NCBI GenBank assembly: GCA_945833925.1
Contig: CAMAFX010000016.1
Location: 1-42,682, forward strand
Length of the DNA stretch: 42,682 bases
Reading direction: 5' to 3'
Source: an uncultured Prevotellaceae bacterium
Lineage (GTDB): Bacteria; Bacteroidota; Bacteroidia; Bacteroidales; Bacteroidaceae
A program made the position numbers and the translations under genes. Below the pieces are notes generated by a model. That model searched no databases. It was not told where the DNA came from and saw nothing but the letters and a program-made list of their open reading frames with translations. This document shows, in pieces, positions 1 through 8,423 of this stretch; position 1 is the first letter of the stretch, and every line of letters begins with the position of its first letter.

Positions 1-109
1 TTTTTGTTTTAGGTAGTTACGTTATATTTTGCTAACTTGCGAAACTTGAATTATGCAATATCAATCTGCCAATTGAAAACCGGCAGTCAATTTTCGGTGG
101 AACGACATA

Positions 110-117
110 CAAAAGTA
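110..117 (-). promoter_or_regulatory. Possible leftward Bacteroidetes -7 box
   Basis: On the minus strand this reads TACTTTTG, matching the Bacteroidetes housekeeping -7 consensus TAnnTTTG. It would drive a gene to the left of the window, divergent from the secreted protein at 341. I saw no good -33 TTTG at the expected spacing, so this is a motif match only. Confidence 0.3.
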
Positions 118-201
118 GTACATTTATCCTGTTTTATCAAAAAAATTGCTCCAAATAAACAAAAAGAACGAGAATAATTACGGAATATTTAAAAAAATGA
201 A

Positions 202-209
202 TAACTTTG
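202..209 (+). promoter_or_regulatory. -7 box of the first secreted protein gene
   Basis: TAACTTTG followed by C matches the Bacteroidetes -7 consensus TAnnTTTG. It lies about 130 bases before the ATG at 341, implying a 5' leader of roughly 125 bases. The -33 element is weak or absent. Confidence 0.5.
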
Positions 210-340
210 CTTCCGAATATCACCCATCAGCACACCCATGAGAAACAACAAACAACAATAATACGACAAGAACGATTGTCAAAAGCCCTACTTAGCATTA
301 TTTACCAATTTTATATATTTACTAACTAAACAAATCACTT

Positions 341-3300
341 ATGAAGAAAATTACTTCTTTGATGACTCTGTTACTAATGTTCGTATGCGGTAACATCTTT
401 GCTCAAGACATTGACCTTGAGAAAAACGCTATCACCATCGGAGCAGAAGTTGCAGAGGGAGAACTGACTCCCAACACATGGTACCTCATGTACCAGCGTC
501 GTGGAAGTGACGGCTATGCTCACTACGAGAACGCTGAAACCCGTCTCTACAAGAGAGCTGCATCATTTAGTGGCGACCCTCTAACCGACGGCATGAAGGC
601 ATCAAATGCAGCCAACTGGCTCGTAAGATTCATCAAAACAGAAAAAGACGGTGAGTACAACATCCAGTTTGCAAACGGCGCACTATGGCAGACAACCGGC
701 ACTGCCGATGGCTCTGCTATTATGCCTACGACCAACAAGTACGACGACGGACTCGGTTGGGCAATTGCCTACATCGGCGAAGATGCTGCGAGCAAGCCAG
801 TATGGAGCTTCACATCAACATTAACCAACAAGCCTTTGGACAACAATGGTAACGGTAATACTCTTTCGATGTGGGGTTCTGGTGCATGTACAGATGTTAA
901 CGGCAACGCTGCATGGAGCATCGTTAACGTTACATTTACCGAACTCAACGAGAGAGACGCTGCTCTTTCTGAATTGAAGACTATCTTCGCCACCTACGGC
1001 GAGTACAAGGGTAAGTTTGAGCCTGGAACAGAACCTGGCCAGTACGACCCTGCTTGCGTAGAAGCATTCGAAGCTGCGCTCGACGCAGCATCTGTTGTTG
1101 ACGGCCCAGACGCAGAAACACTTACTGCTGAAGACCTTCTCAAGCTGGCTCAGGACATCAAGGACACATATGATGCAATGATTGCCACACGCGTGCCATT
1201 TGCCGCCGAGATCACACCAGGCTACTACTTCATCCGCAGCGGTCTTGGTTTCAACGAAACAGTAACAACCGAGGATGATGAGGACCCAGAGACTGGCGAG
1301 ATGATCCCTGGCGAGACTATTACTACCTACTTCAAGAAGGCGATGTACGCTAATGGTACAAACCTTAGCTGGAACACACTCGATGCTTCAAACGTGGCTT
1401 ATCTCTGGAAGATAGAGGCTACAGACTCTGTCAAGGTATACAGCCTTACAAACTGTGCCAAGAACCTTCACATCAACACAATTGCACAGTCTGAAGCCGT
1501 AACACTCACAACAACCGACACCGGCGTTGTATTCGACGTTGCAGGTCTTACTGCTGAGAGCGACAACTTCAGCGACACTCCTGTAACATACTACAACATC
1601 CGTCTTGTAAACGGTAAAGAGCGCGGTTATCAGTATGCACACTGTGGCGCCCATGGTGGTGGTTCTGGTAAGAGCGGCAACATCGTTGGATGGTGCAACA
1701 CCGTAGAGGAGGGTGTTGCTCATGCTACAGAGTGGGCTCTCGAGCCTGTTGACGAGGCTACCGTTGATGCTCTTCTCAATGGTCCTGCTCGCGCTATCGC
1801 TGAGATGGCTGATTCTATCGCTACTATCAAGGAGACATTCCCAGGTCAGAAGACCATTGCCGAGGACGTAATCACCAAGATTGACGAGGAAAACCCTGCA
1901 ATCATTTCTGCTGAACAGTTGTCAAGCCCTTACACAGAGACTAATGAAGGAAGTATTGAAGAAGCTATCGACGGCAAGACAAATACATTCTGGCATTCAA
2001 GCTGGTCTGGCGGTGCAACAGAACCTGGTATCCACTACTTGCAGGTTGAGGTATCAGACCTTACTACCATCGCTTACGTTATCACTCGTCGTCCTGTTGA
2101 TAACGACCACTTCACAACGATGGCTGTTTATGGAACAAACATTTCTGATGCAGAAAAGTCAGAGTGTACTCTTCTCAACACAAGCGATTATCCATTCAAG
2201 AACAACACTGAGGTACTGACTTCACCTGTCTTCGACGCTACTGGTTATCAATATCTCCGCTTCTATGCAGAGAAGACAACAAACAACCGTGGTTACTGGC
2301 ATCTTTCGGAGATTCAGATCTATCCTGCAACTTCAGGCACACCACACGAGAAGACACAGGCTGGCGTGCGCAGCGATAAGATTGCTGCCGTTGAAGCTGC
2401 CATCGAGGATTGGAACGCTCTGAACCTTGAAGAGGCAGACCTCGAAACTGTAACCGCTGCTTACAACAAGGTCAACGAGGCTTGGGCTGCTTGGACAGCA
2501 GTTTATGTTAACCCTGATGCTCTCCGCCAGGCTATCGAGAACACACCTTCTACATCTTCTATTGTTATTGGTGATAACCCTGGTCAGTGGAGCGATGCTT
2601 CTGCAGCAAACACTATCACATCACTCGTTGAGGCTGCCAAAGCATACGATGCTGATGCTACCTACACACCAGCTCAGAGCGAGAAGTACATCAGCGACCT
2701 TGCATCTGCAAAGGAAAACATGCTTACCTCTGCAAACAAGGTTAAGACAGGCGTATGGTACAACATCCGTTTCGCAACAGAGGCTGAATACGAGGCTAAC
2801 GGTTGGGACAAGAATGGTGCTCAGGCATCGGAGAAGGAGGAACTCGGTGTTACTCTCAGCGAGGAGTTATTCGGCAAATACGTTACTGCTGCCAACAGCA
2901 TTACGGAGACAACTACCTACACCACTACAGACGGCGAAGAGGCTAAGTACACTCAGTTCTATGTTGAACCTATGACCGACGAGGATCCTACCTTCAACGC
3001 TTCTCTCTGCTTCGATTCCAAGGATGACATTAAGGATGCAGACTGCGCTAAGTTCCAGTTCGTTGCTGTAGGCGACACTGCATATGTCATCCAGAACAAG
3101 GCCACAGGTCTTTATATCCGCGCTAACGGTACAAGCGGCCGTACACGTCTGAGCATACACCCAACACTCTTCAACGCATCTGCTATCGGTTATGGACAGA
3201 ACATCATCCACGGTATCACTCTGGACGGTGCAAACCAGAACAACCTCCACGCACAGCGTGACGGTAACCTTCTCGTAACATGGGAGGTTGCTACTCCTGG

Positions 3301-3985
3301 TACCAACTCAGGTCTCTTCATCGAGGAGGTTGAGGCAGTTGCCGACTACACCGCTCCTGAGTTCACAATGAACATCTGGCCTGGCGAGGTTCAGTTAATG
3401 TGCTATCCTACTTCTGTTGAGGCTAAGGAAGGCCAGTTCTACCTCGCATCAATTGAGGGCACAACTGTTACACTCAACCCAATCCAGGGCAACAAGGCTA
3501 ACCCAGGTCAGGCTGTTGTTTACATCAAGGGCAGCGTTGAGGATTATCAGGAACTTGTTGATGATCCAGAAGACCCCGACTACAACGGCGATGCTTACGA
3601 GCTGACAAAGTTCGCTCACGGCACAAGATTCGTTGTTGCTGCTGACACAACTGCAACTCTCCGCGGCACATTTGTTAACCAGACCATCGGTACTGGCAAC
3701 CTCTGGGCAGAGGGCAATACCTTTGCACTGACCAAGAAGAGCAACAACACTGTTGGCGCTAACACTGGTTACATCGCTGCTAACATCGAAAACCTTGATC
3801 AGGAGATTACTCTTGTCATCTCAACTGAAGAGGTTGATGCTATCGAGGCTGTTGCAACTGTAAACAAGATTGGTGGCATCTACACCATCGACGGCAAGTT
3901 CATCGGCAATGGCAACCTGAACACATTGAAGACAATGCCTAAGGGCATATATGTAGTTAATGGAATAAAGGTTGCTGTCAAGTAA
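341..3985 (+). CDS. Large secreted protein with discoidin-like (F5/8 type C) domain and C-terminal sorting-like tail
   Basis: The 1214-residue protein begins with a clear signal peptide (MKKITSLMTLLLMFVCG, cleaved near ...IFAQ-D). Residues about 519-663 look like an F5/8 type C (discoidin) carbohydrate-binding domain: 'AIDGKTNTFWHSSW', then 'YLQVEVSD', closing with 'HLSEIQIYPA'. Helical FIVAR-like spacers follow it (about 680-720) and precede it (about 215-285). Residues about 900-1010 resemble a ricin-B or fascin-like trefoil ('YVIQNKATGLYIRANG'). The last 40 residues ('GGIYTIDGKF ... KGIYVVNGIKVAVK') match the tail seen on many Prevotella exported proteins and may be a type IX-like sorting signal. 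I recognise no catalytic domain, so an adhesin or glycan-binding surface protein is the best guess. The next gene has a similar modular build and tail but its own promoter. Confidence 0.8.
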   Translation: MKKITSLMTLLLMFVCGNIFAQDIDLEKNAITIGAEVAEGELTPNTWYLMYQRRGSDGYAHYENAETRLYKRAASFSGDPLTDGMKASNAANWLVRFIKTEKDGEYNIQFANGALWQTTGTADGSAIMPTTNKYDDGLGWAIAYIGEDAASKPVWSFTSTLTNKPLDNNGNGNTLSMWGSGACTDVNGNAAWSIVNVTFTELNERDAALSELKTIFATYGEYKGKFEPGTEPGQYDPACVEAFEAALDAASVVDGPDAETLTAEDLLKLAQDIKDTYDAMIATRVPFAAEITPGYYFIRSGLGFNETVTTEDDEDPETGEMIPGETITTYFKKAMYANGTNLSWNTLDASNVAYLWKIEATDSVKVYSLTNCAKNLHINTIAQSEAVTLTTTDTGVVFDVAGLTAESDNFSDTPVTYYNIRLVNGKERGYQYAHCGAHGGGSGKSGNIVGWCNTVEEGVAHATEWALEPVDEATVDALLNGPARAIAEMADSIATIKETFPGQKTIAEDVITKIDEENPAIISAEQLSSPYTETNEGSIEEAIDGKTNTFWHSSWSGGATEPGIHYLQVEVSDLTTIAYVITRRPVDNDHFTTMAVYGTNISDAEKSECTLLNTSDYPFKNNTEVLTSPVFDATGYQYLRFYAEKTTNNRGYWHLSEIQIYPATSGTPHEKTQAGVRSDKIAAVEAAIEDWNALNLEEADLETVTAAYNKVNEAWAAWTAVYVNPDALRQAIENTPSTSSIVIGDNPGQWSDASAANTITSLVEAAKAYDADATYTPAQSEKYISDLASAKENMLTSANKVKTGVWYNIRFATEAEYEANGWDKNGAQASEKEELGVTLSEELFGKYVTAANSITETTTYTTTDGEEAKYTQFYVEPMTDEDPTFNASLCFDSKDDIKDADCAKFQFVAVGDTAYVIQNKATGLYIRANGTSGRTRLSIHPTLFNASAIGYGQNIIHGITLDGANQNNLHAQRDGNLLVTWEVATPGTNSGLFIEEVEAVADYTAPEFTMNIWPGEVQLMCYPTSVEAKEGQFYLASIEGTTVTLNPIQGNKANPGQAVVYIKGSVEDYQELVDDPEDPDYNGDAYELTKFAHGTRFVVAADTTATLRGTFVNQTIGTGNLWAEGNTFALTKKSNNTVGANTGYIAANIENLDQEITLVISTEEVDAIEAVATVNKIGGIYTIDGKFIGNGNLNTLKTMPKGIYVVNGIKVAVK

Positions 3986-4014
3986 TCGTCTTGACGGAAC
4001 ATTCATAGCAATAC

Positions 4015-4046
4015 AGCCCGAGGGAATCACTCCCTCGGGCTTTTTT
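4015..4046 (+). terminator. Rho-independent terminator after the first secreted protein
   Basis: A perfect 11-bp stem, AGCCCGAGGGA (4015-4025) with TCCCTCGGGCT (4031-4041), has a 5-base loop (ATCAC) and is followed by a run of T (4041-4046). It sits 30 bases after the stop codon and separates the two secreted-protein genes into different transcripts. Confidence 0.93.
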
Positions 4047-4154
4047 ATGCATTATGCGAGAAGAATTGGCAAGTATGGTTTGCAAAACGCATTATTTTCT
4101 ATTGAAACAATTAAAAACACAAACGCCGAGAACACATTATTAAATTAAAATGAT

Positions 4155-4162
4155 TATCTTTG
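4155..4162 (+). promoter_or_regulatory. -7 box of the M60-like peptidase gene
   Basis: TATCTTTG followed by C matches the Bacteroidetes -7 consensus. It lies 32 bases before the ATG at 4195, giving a short leader of about 25 bases. It follows the strong terminator at 4015-4046, so the peptidase gene has its own promoter. Confidence 0.65.
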
Positions 4163-4194
4163 CGTGCAATATTATCTAATTAATCCTAATCAAT

Positions 4195-7100
4195 ATGAAC
4201 AAGAGAATCTACTCCACTCTGATTGGAATGTTAATCTGTTCCTTGTGTTGGTGTGCATTACCCACTAACGGCAAGTACTACAAGATCAGCAACGCCAATT
4301 ATGACGGACAGGTAATGTCCGAGAACTACAAGAATGGCAGAGTTGTTTGTACCATAGGCAGTACAGGCAAGAACTACCAGCAGTATTGGTTGTACACCTC
4401 TGGAAAACTCCAGAACGTGTACACAGGAAAGTTCATCCAGAGCCAGAGCGCAACCAGCAACGTATTCCAGACCTCCGCTTCAGGTTCTGCAGCAACATTC
4501 ACCGAGACGAACGACGGGCACATAAAAATCAAGGTAGGTGGCAACACACTTCACTGCGACGCAGCAAAGAACGTTGTTAAGTGGGAGCCTGAGGCAGAAG
4601 CAAGCCACTGGACATTTACCGAGGTAACACTTACCGAGAGCGAGATTGCAACCGCTCGTGCAGAATACGAGAAGTTTGCACAAAAAGAGGCTGAGTTCAA
4701 CACAACTCTGGCTTCACTCCGCATTGCAGATTACTCTGCTCTCAGCACAATCTTTGCAGACAACGCATGTACCGAACTCAAGAGTGCATACAAGAGCATG
4801 AGCGACGCAGACCTCAAGGATGCTGTCGTTGCTGCTGGTCTTCCCGAGCAGATTGCAAACATCGCCGTTAAGGTAAAGAACGGCTGGAGCGACGAGACAG
4901 ACGGAAGCATTTCGAGCCAGTTCCGCGTTCAGGACTACAAGGCATATTCTATTGCAGGTAACTGGACAGGTGTTACCAAGGCAACACAGTTCAACGACAT
5001 GAACAACCCTACCGGTATCTACACCACTGGCAGAGATGTTCTTTTCGTATTCGTTGACAGCGACATTCCTGCAAACACATCGCTTCGCCTTGCTTCATGC
5101 GAGGAGAACATCGTAGGTCTGGGTATGGTAAACTCATACAGCGGAATAGAGCTGCACAAGGGTATCAACATCATAGCTGCCGAGTCTGACCTCCGCGAGT
5201 ACTGGTTGATGTATTCTATTACCAGCACCAGTGTGAAGACCACCGACGTACCAAGCATCAAGGTACACATCGAGGGTGGTAACGTTCTCGGTTATATCAA
5301 CACACAGGGCAAGAACGAAGACGAGTGCAACGCTGAGTACAAGAAGATTCTTCTCGCTGCCAATGCTTCAGCACTCGCTACCGGCACCGACAAGTGCCTG
5401 CTCCGTCTTGCAACCAAGGGCAACTACGGCATGTGCTACTGGCAGATTATGACCTACAACGAAATCTGGTCAGACGCAAGCAGCAACCTCATGAAGAATA
5501 CATCAAACGTATCTTTCGAGTCAGAAAAGTGGAACAGGACTTGGAACAACGGCTTCAATATTTATAAGAGTATCCGTTTCTATGACAATGTGTTGATGTG
5601 GGAATGGGGCGCAATGGGTATCATGAAGTATGTCAAGGATGCCACAAAGGAGAATCCTGCATACCATGTATTCGGTGGCGACGACTACTACCCAACATAC
5701 GTCAACAACCTCGCACTCACACTGATGGGAACAAAGGGTGGCAACCCATACTCATCTGGTTCTTACACACACATGCCTGGAGTTGCTGCCGTAGAGAGCA
5801 GCTACAACGCAGAGCGTGCAGACTTCGACACATGGTGCGTTGGTCACGAGAGTGGTCACAACAACCAGGGAACCATCAACCTTCCCAGCAGTATGGAGTC
5901 ATCCAACAACTACTTCTCAAACATCATCACCTATCTTCATGGTTACCGTTTGAGTCGTGGCTGGACATTTATGGATAACATCGAGTCTTACATCTCAAAC
6001 AAGACTATCTTCTCGCACCGCGACATCAGCATCACACTTCGTATGTATTTCAACCTCTATCTGTACTACCACCGTGCCGGCAAGAAGATGGACTTCTCTA
6101 CTACTCTCCACAAGCTCCTTCGTAACGATGGAATGACATTCGGTGGCAATGGTTGGTACGAAGGCCCAGAGGGCGGTGCAAACCGTGGTAACGCTGTCAA
6201 CAGCTGGATTAAGTTCTACGAGAAGGCATGCGACGCTGCACAGGAAGACCTTACTGAGTACTTCCGTATGTGGGGCTTCTTCATCCCATGTAACGATGCT
6301 TACTTTGGCGACTACTCATCATACTACATCTCCCTTACCCAGAAGGATATCGACGCAGCCATCAAGCGCGTCAAGGCTAAGGGCTATCCCGAGAACAAGA
6401 GCATCATCTTCATCGAGGACCGTCTGAAGCCAGTTGAGCGTATCGACCCATGGGCTACTCCAGGCGCTCTTCGCCCCGAGAACAACGGTGTAGCCATCTC
6501 TGCGCAGAAGATGAAGGAGAAGTATGGCGACCTTGGTCACTTCACCGACTATATGGAGGGCAACATCGTAAACGCAACAGATTACACATACACCGTTTCT
6601 GGCAAGACCATCAAGATGACTGGCGAAGGCGGTGTGGGTATCCTCGTTTACGACAAGGACGGAAACATCGTTTACTATTCTAACAAGTTGATATTCAACC
6701 TGCCTGCAGACATTGCACTCACCGACTTCACCATCAAGGTTATCAATGCAGACCAGAGCGAGGTTGAGGCAGTAAACCAGACAGGTACAGAGCAGTATCG
6801 TGAGGCATTGCAGAATGCTATCTCCGATGCAGCTGCATACACATCAATCTCCGACGCAACCGGCACAAAGGCTGGCTACTACAGCCCCGAGCAGTTGGCA
6901 ACTCTCGAGTCGTTGGTAGAACAGGGCAATACTGTCCTCAGCAACAACACAGAGTCTGACTACCTCGCTCTCTACCGCAGCATTACAGAAGAGATACTGC
7001 GCATCCAGGCTGAGGAAGAGGTATTGAAGGTTGCAAGCAACGGACTCTACATCATCCAGAGCAACCGCGACACCAACCGCTTCATGAGTGGTAGCAGTAC

Positions 7101-8337
7101 ACTTACTGCTGCTACAAACAAGAGCGACCAGCAGCAGCACTGGGCATTCATCCCTGCTGATGAAAAGGGCTCTTACTACATCCAGAATGTCAAGACCCAC
7201 AAGTTCATGGCAGCCAACATCAGCGAAAACAAGGCAACAAGTTGGAACGTTAACGCTGACACCAAGTCATCGGCAGGCACCTTCAAGCTCGAGAACGCCG
7301 GCAAGGGTTCATTCTTCATCAAGGCAAACGACGTTGAGAAGGGCAACACCTACCTCAACCTTGATGGTGCAGACCATAGTAAGGTTGCAGTATGGAGTGC
7401 AGACGAAGGCTCGAAGTGGAACATCGTTCGCGTAAGCGAGATTACCGAGTACACCAACGACGAAATCAACGAACTCGTAGAGAAGACCAACGACCTCGTA
7501 AACACCGTTTGCGACTACAACTTCAAGACAACATGGTTCGACAATGTTGGCGGAAACAACCTCCTCCAGACTACAGACAAAACTGCTCCTTACTACGTAT
7601 CTTCTAACGTATCCGACGTGGCAAAGGGTCTGGACAATGCACTCGACGGCAACAACAACACCGACTTCTCAACCGTTGGCACCAGCAGAAATGCTATGCG
7701 TTTCGTAACCATCGACCTCGGCGAGGGCAACGAGATTAGTTCGTTCCGCTTCTACTACCGCACCTCTGCAAACATCTTCAACCTCAAGCCAACCAAGATC
7801 ACTGTATTGGCAGGTAAGACAACAAGCAGTTTGAAGACCATCACAACCCTCACAGGTCTGCCCGACAACACAACAAGTTACCAGAGTTACCAGAGCGATC
7901 CTATCGAGGTGAGCCAGCCTACACGCGTATGGCGTCTGAGAGTTGAGGCAAACAACAACAGCAACTCAGGCAACTATCCTGATATCGCAATCTCACGTCT
8001 CAGATTCGGTAACTATGCTGTTGGCATCACCTTGAAGGATGGTTACAGCGGTCTCGACGAGGAACTTATCAAGAATGCCAAGAACGAGGCAACAACCGTA
8101 ACCTCAGCCCTCAAGAACGAGACAACACCTCTTACCAACTACGACCTCTACACAAGCCTCGACAAGGCATACCAGGCACTCCTCGACGGAGCAAGCAAGG
8201 AGACAGGCATCAGCGAGGTAAGCAACGAGCGTACCGATGCTGTAAAGGGTATCTTCGACATGACTGGTCGTCGCCTCAACAGCATCAACAAGAGCGGTCT
8301 CTACATTATCGACGGCAAGAAGGTAATGGTTAAGTAA
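4195..8337 (+). CDS. Secreted M60-like zinc metallopeptidase with ricin-like and discoidin domains
   Basis: This 1380-residue protein has a signal peptide (MNKRIYSTLIGMLICSLCWC). The middle (about 240-640) carries the M60/enhancin-type gluzincin motif: H551-E552-S-G-H555 with E568 twelve residues later, fitting HExxHx(8-28)E. M60-like enzymes of gut bacteria cleave heavily O-glycosylated proteins such as mucins and are thought to recognise the attached glycans. N-terminal residues 25-145 and a segment at about 945-1080 ('NGLYIIQSNRDTNRFM', 'SYYIQNVKTHKFMAAN') look like ricin-type carbohydrate-binding folds. Residues about 1130-1290 look like a discoidin domain ('NALDGNNNTDFSTV', 'RFVTIDLGEG'). 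The C-terminus (GIFDMTGRRLNS...GLYIIDGKKVMVK) is a typical Prevotella sorting-like tail. The family call rests on the zinc motif and architecture. Mucin as substrate is inference. Confidence 0.88.
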   Translation: MNKRIYSTLIGMLICSLCWCALPTNGKYYKISNANYDGQVMSENYKNGRVVCTIGSTGKNYQQYWLYTSGKLQNVYTGKFIQSQSATSNVFQTSASGSAATFTETNDGHIKIKVGGNTLHCDAAKNVVKWEPEAEASHWTFTEVTLTESEIATARAEYEKFAQKEAEFNTTLASLRIADYSALSTIFADNACTELKSAYKSMSDADLKDAVVAAGLPEQIANIAVKVKNGWSDETDGSISSQFRVQDYKAYSIAGNWTGVTKATQFNDMNNPTGIYTTGRDVLFVFVDSDIPANTSLRLASCEENIVGLGMVNSYSGIELHKGINIIAAESDLREYWLMYSITSTSVKTTDVPSIKVHIEGGNVLGYINTQGKNEDECNAEYKKILLAANASALATGTDKCLLRLATKGNYGMCYWQIMTYNEIWSDASSNLMKNTSNVSFESEKWNRTWNNGFNIYKSIRFYDNVLMWEWGAMGIMKYVKDATKENPAYHVFGGDDYYPTYVNNLALTLMGTKGGNPYSSGSYTHMPGVAAVESSYNAERADFDTWCVGHESGHNNQGTINLPSSMESSNNYFSNIITYLHGYRLSRGWTFMDNIESYISNKTIFSHRDISITLRMYFNLYLYYHRAGKKMDFSTTLHKLLRNDGMTFGGNGWYEGPEGGANRGNAVNSWIKFYEKACDAAQEDLTEYFRMWGFFIPCNDAYFGDYSSYYISLTQKDIDAAIKRVKAKGYPENKSIIFIEDRLKPVERIDPWATPGALRPENNGVAISAQKMKEKYGDLGHFTDYMEGNIVNATDYTYTVSGKTIKMTGEGGVGILVYDKDGNIVYYSNKLIFNLPADIALTDFTIKVINADQSEVEAVNQTGTEQYREALQNAISDAAAYTSISDATGTKAGYYSPEQLATLESLVEQGNTVLSNNTESDYLALYRSITEEILRIQAEEEVLKVASNGLYIIQSNRDTNRFMSGSSTLTAATNKSDQQQHWAFIPADEKGSYYIQNVKTHKFMAANISENKATSWNVNADTKSSAGTFKLENAGKGSFFIKANDVEKGNTYLNLDGADHSKVAVWSADEGSKWNIVRVSEITEYTNDEINELVEKTNDLVNTVCDYNFKTTWFDNVGGNNLLQTTDKTAPYYVSSNVSDVAKGLDNALDGNNNTDFSTVGTSRNAMRFVTIDLGEGNEISSFRFYYRTSANIFNLKPTKITVLAGKTTSSLKTITTLTGLPDNTTSYQSYQSDPIEVSQPTRVWRLRVEANNNSNSGNYPDIAISRLRFGNYAVGITLKDGYSGLDEELIKNAKNEATTVTSALKNETTPLTNYDLYTSLDKAYQALLDGASKETGISEVSNERTDAVKGIFDMTGRRLNSINKSGLYIIDGKKVMVK

Positions 8338-8354
8338 CAAAGACAATGATTATT

Positions 8355-8408
8355 CTGGAGTAGCGAAATGCCAAGGAACGACGAGACGCCGAGGCGCTGC
8401 TACTCCAG
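8355..8408. repeat. Perfect 10-bp inverted repeat in the leader of the DUF6057-like gene
   Basis: CTGGAGTAGC (8355-8364) and GCTACTCCAG (8399-8408) are perfect complements separated by 34 bases that are themselves GC-rich. The element lies between the peptidase stop (8337) and the ATG at 8424. No T-run follows it, so it is not a standard terminator. It could be a leader structure, a processing site or an operator. Confidence 0.6.
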
Positions 8409-8423
8409 ATAAGAAATTGACAC

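Larger units (their letters stand above)
1..340. other. Intergenic region at the left edge with promoter motifs in both directions
   Basis: No plausible coding region is visible in these 340 bases, which are A/T rich. The stretch holds a rightward -7 box at 202-209, in front of the large secreted protein starting at 341, and a possible leftward -7 box at 110-117 for a gene lying outside the window. A small imperfect inverted repeat (CTGCC ... GGCAG, about 66-86) lies between the leftward box and the window edge. I see no RNA gene here. Confidence 0.6.
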
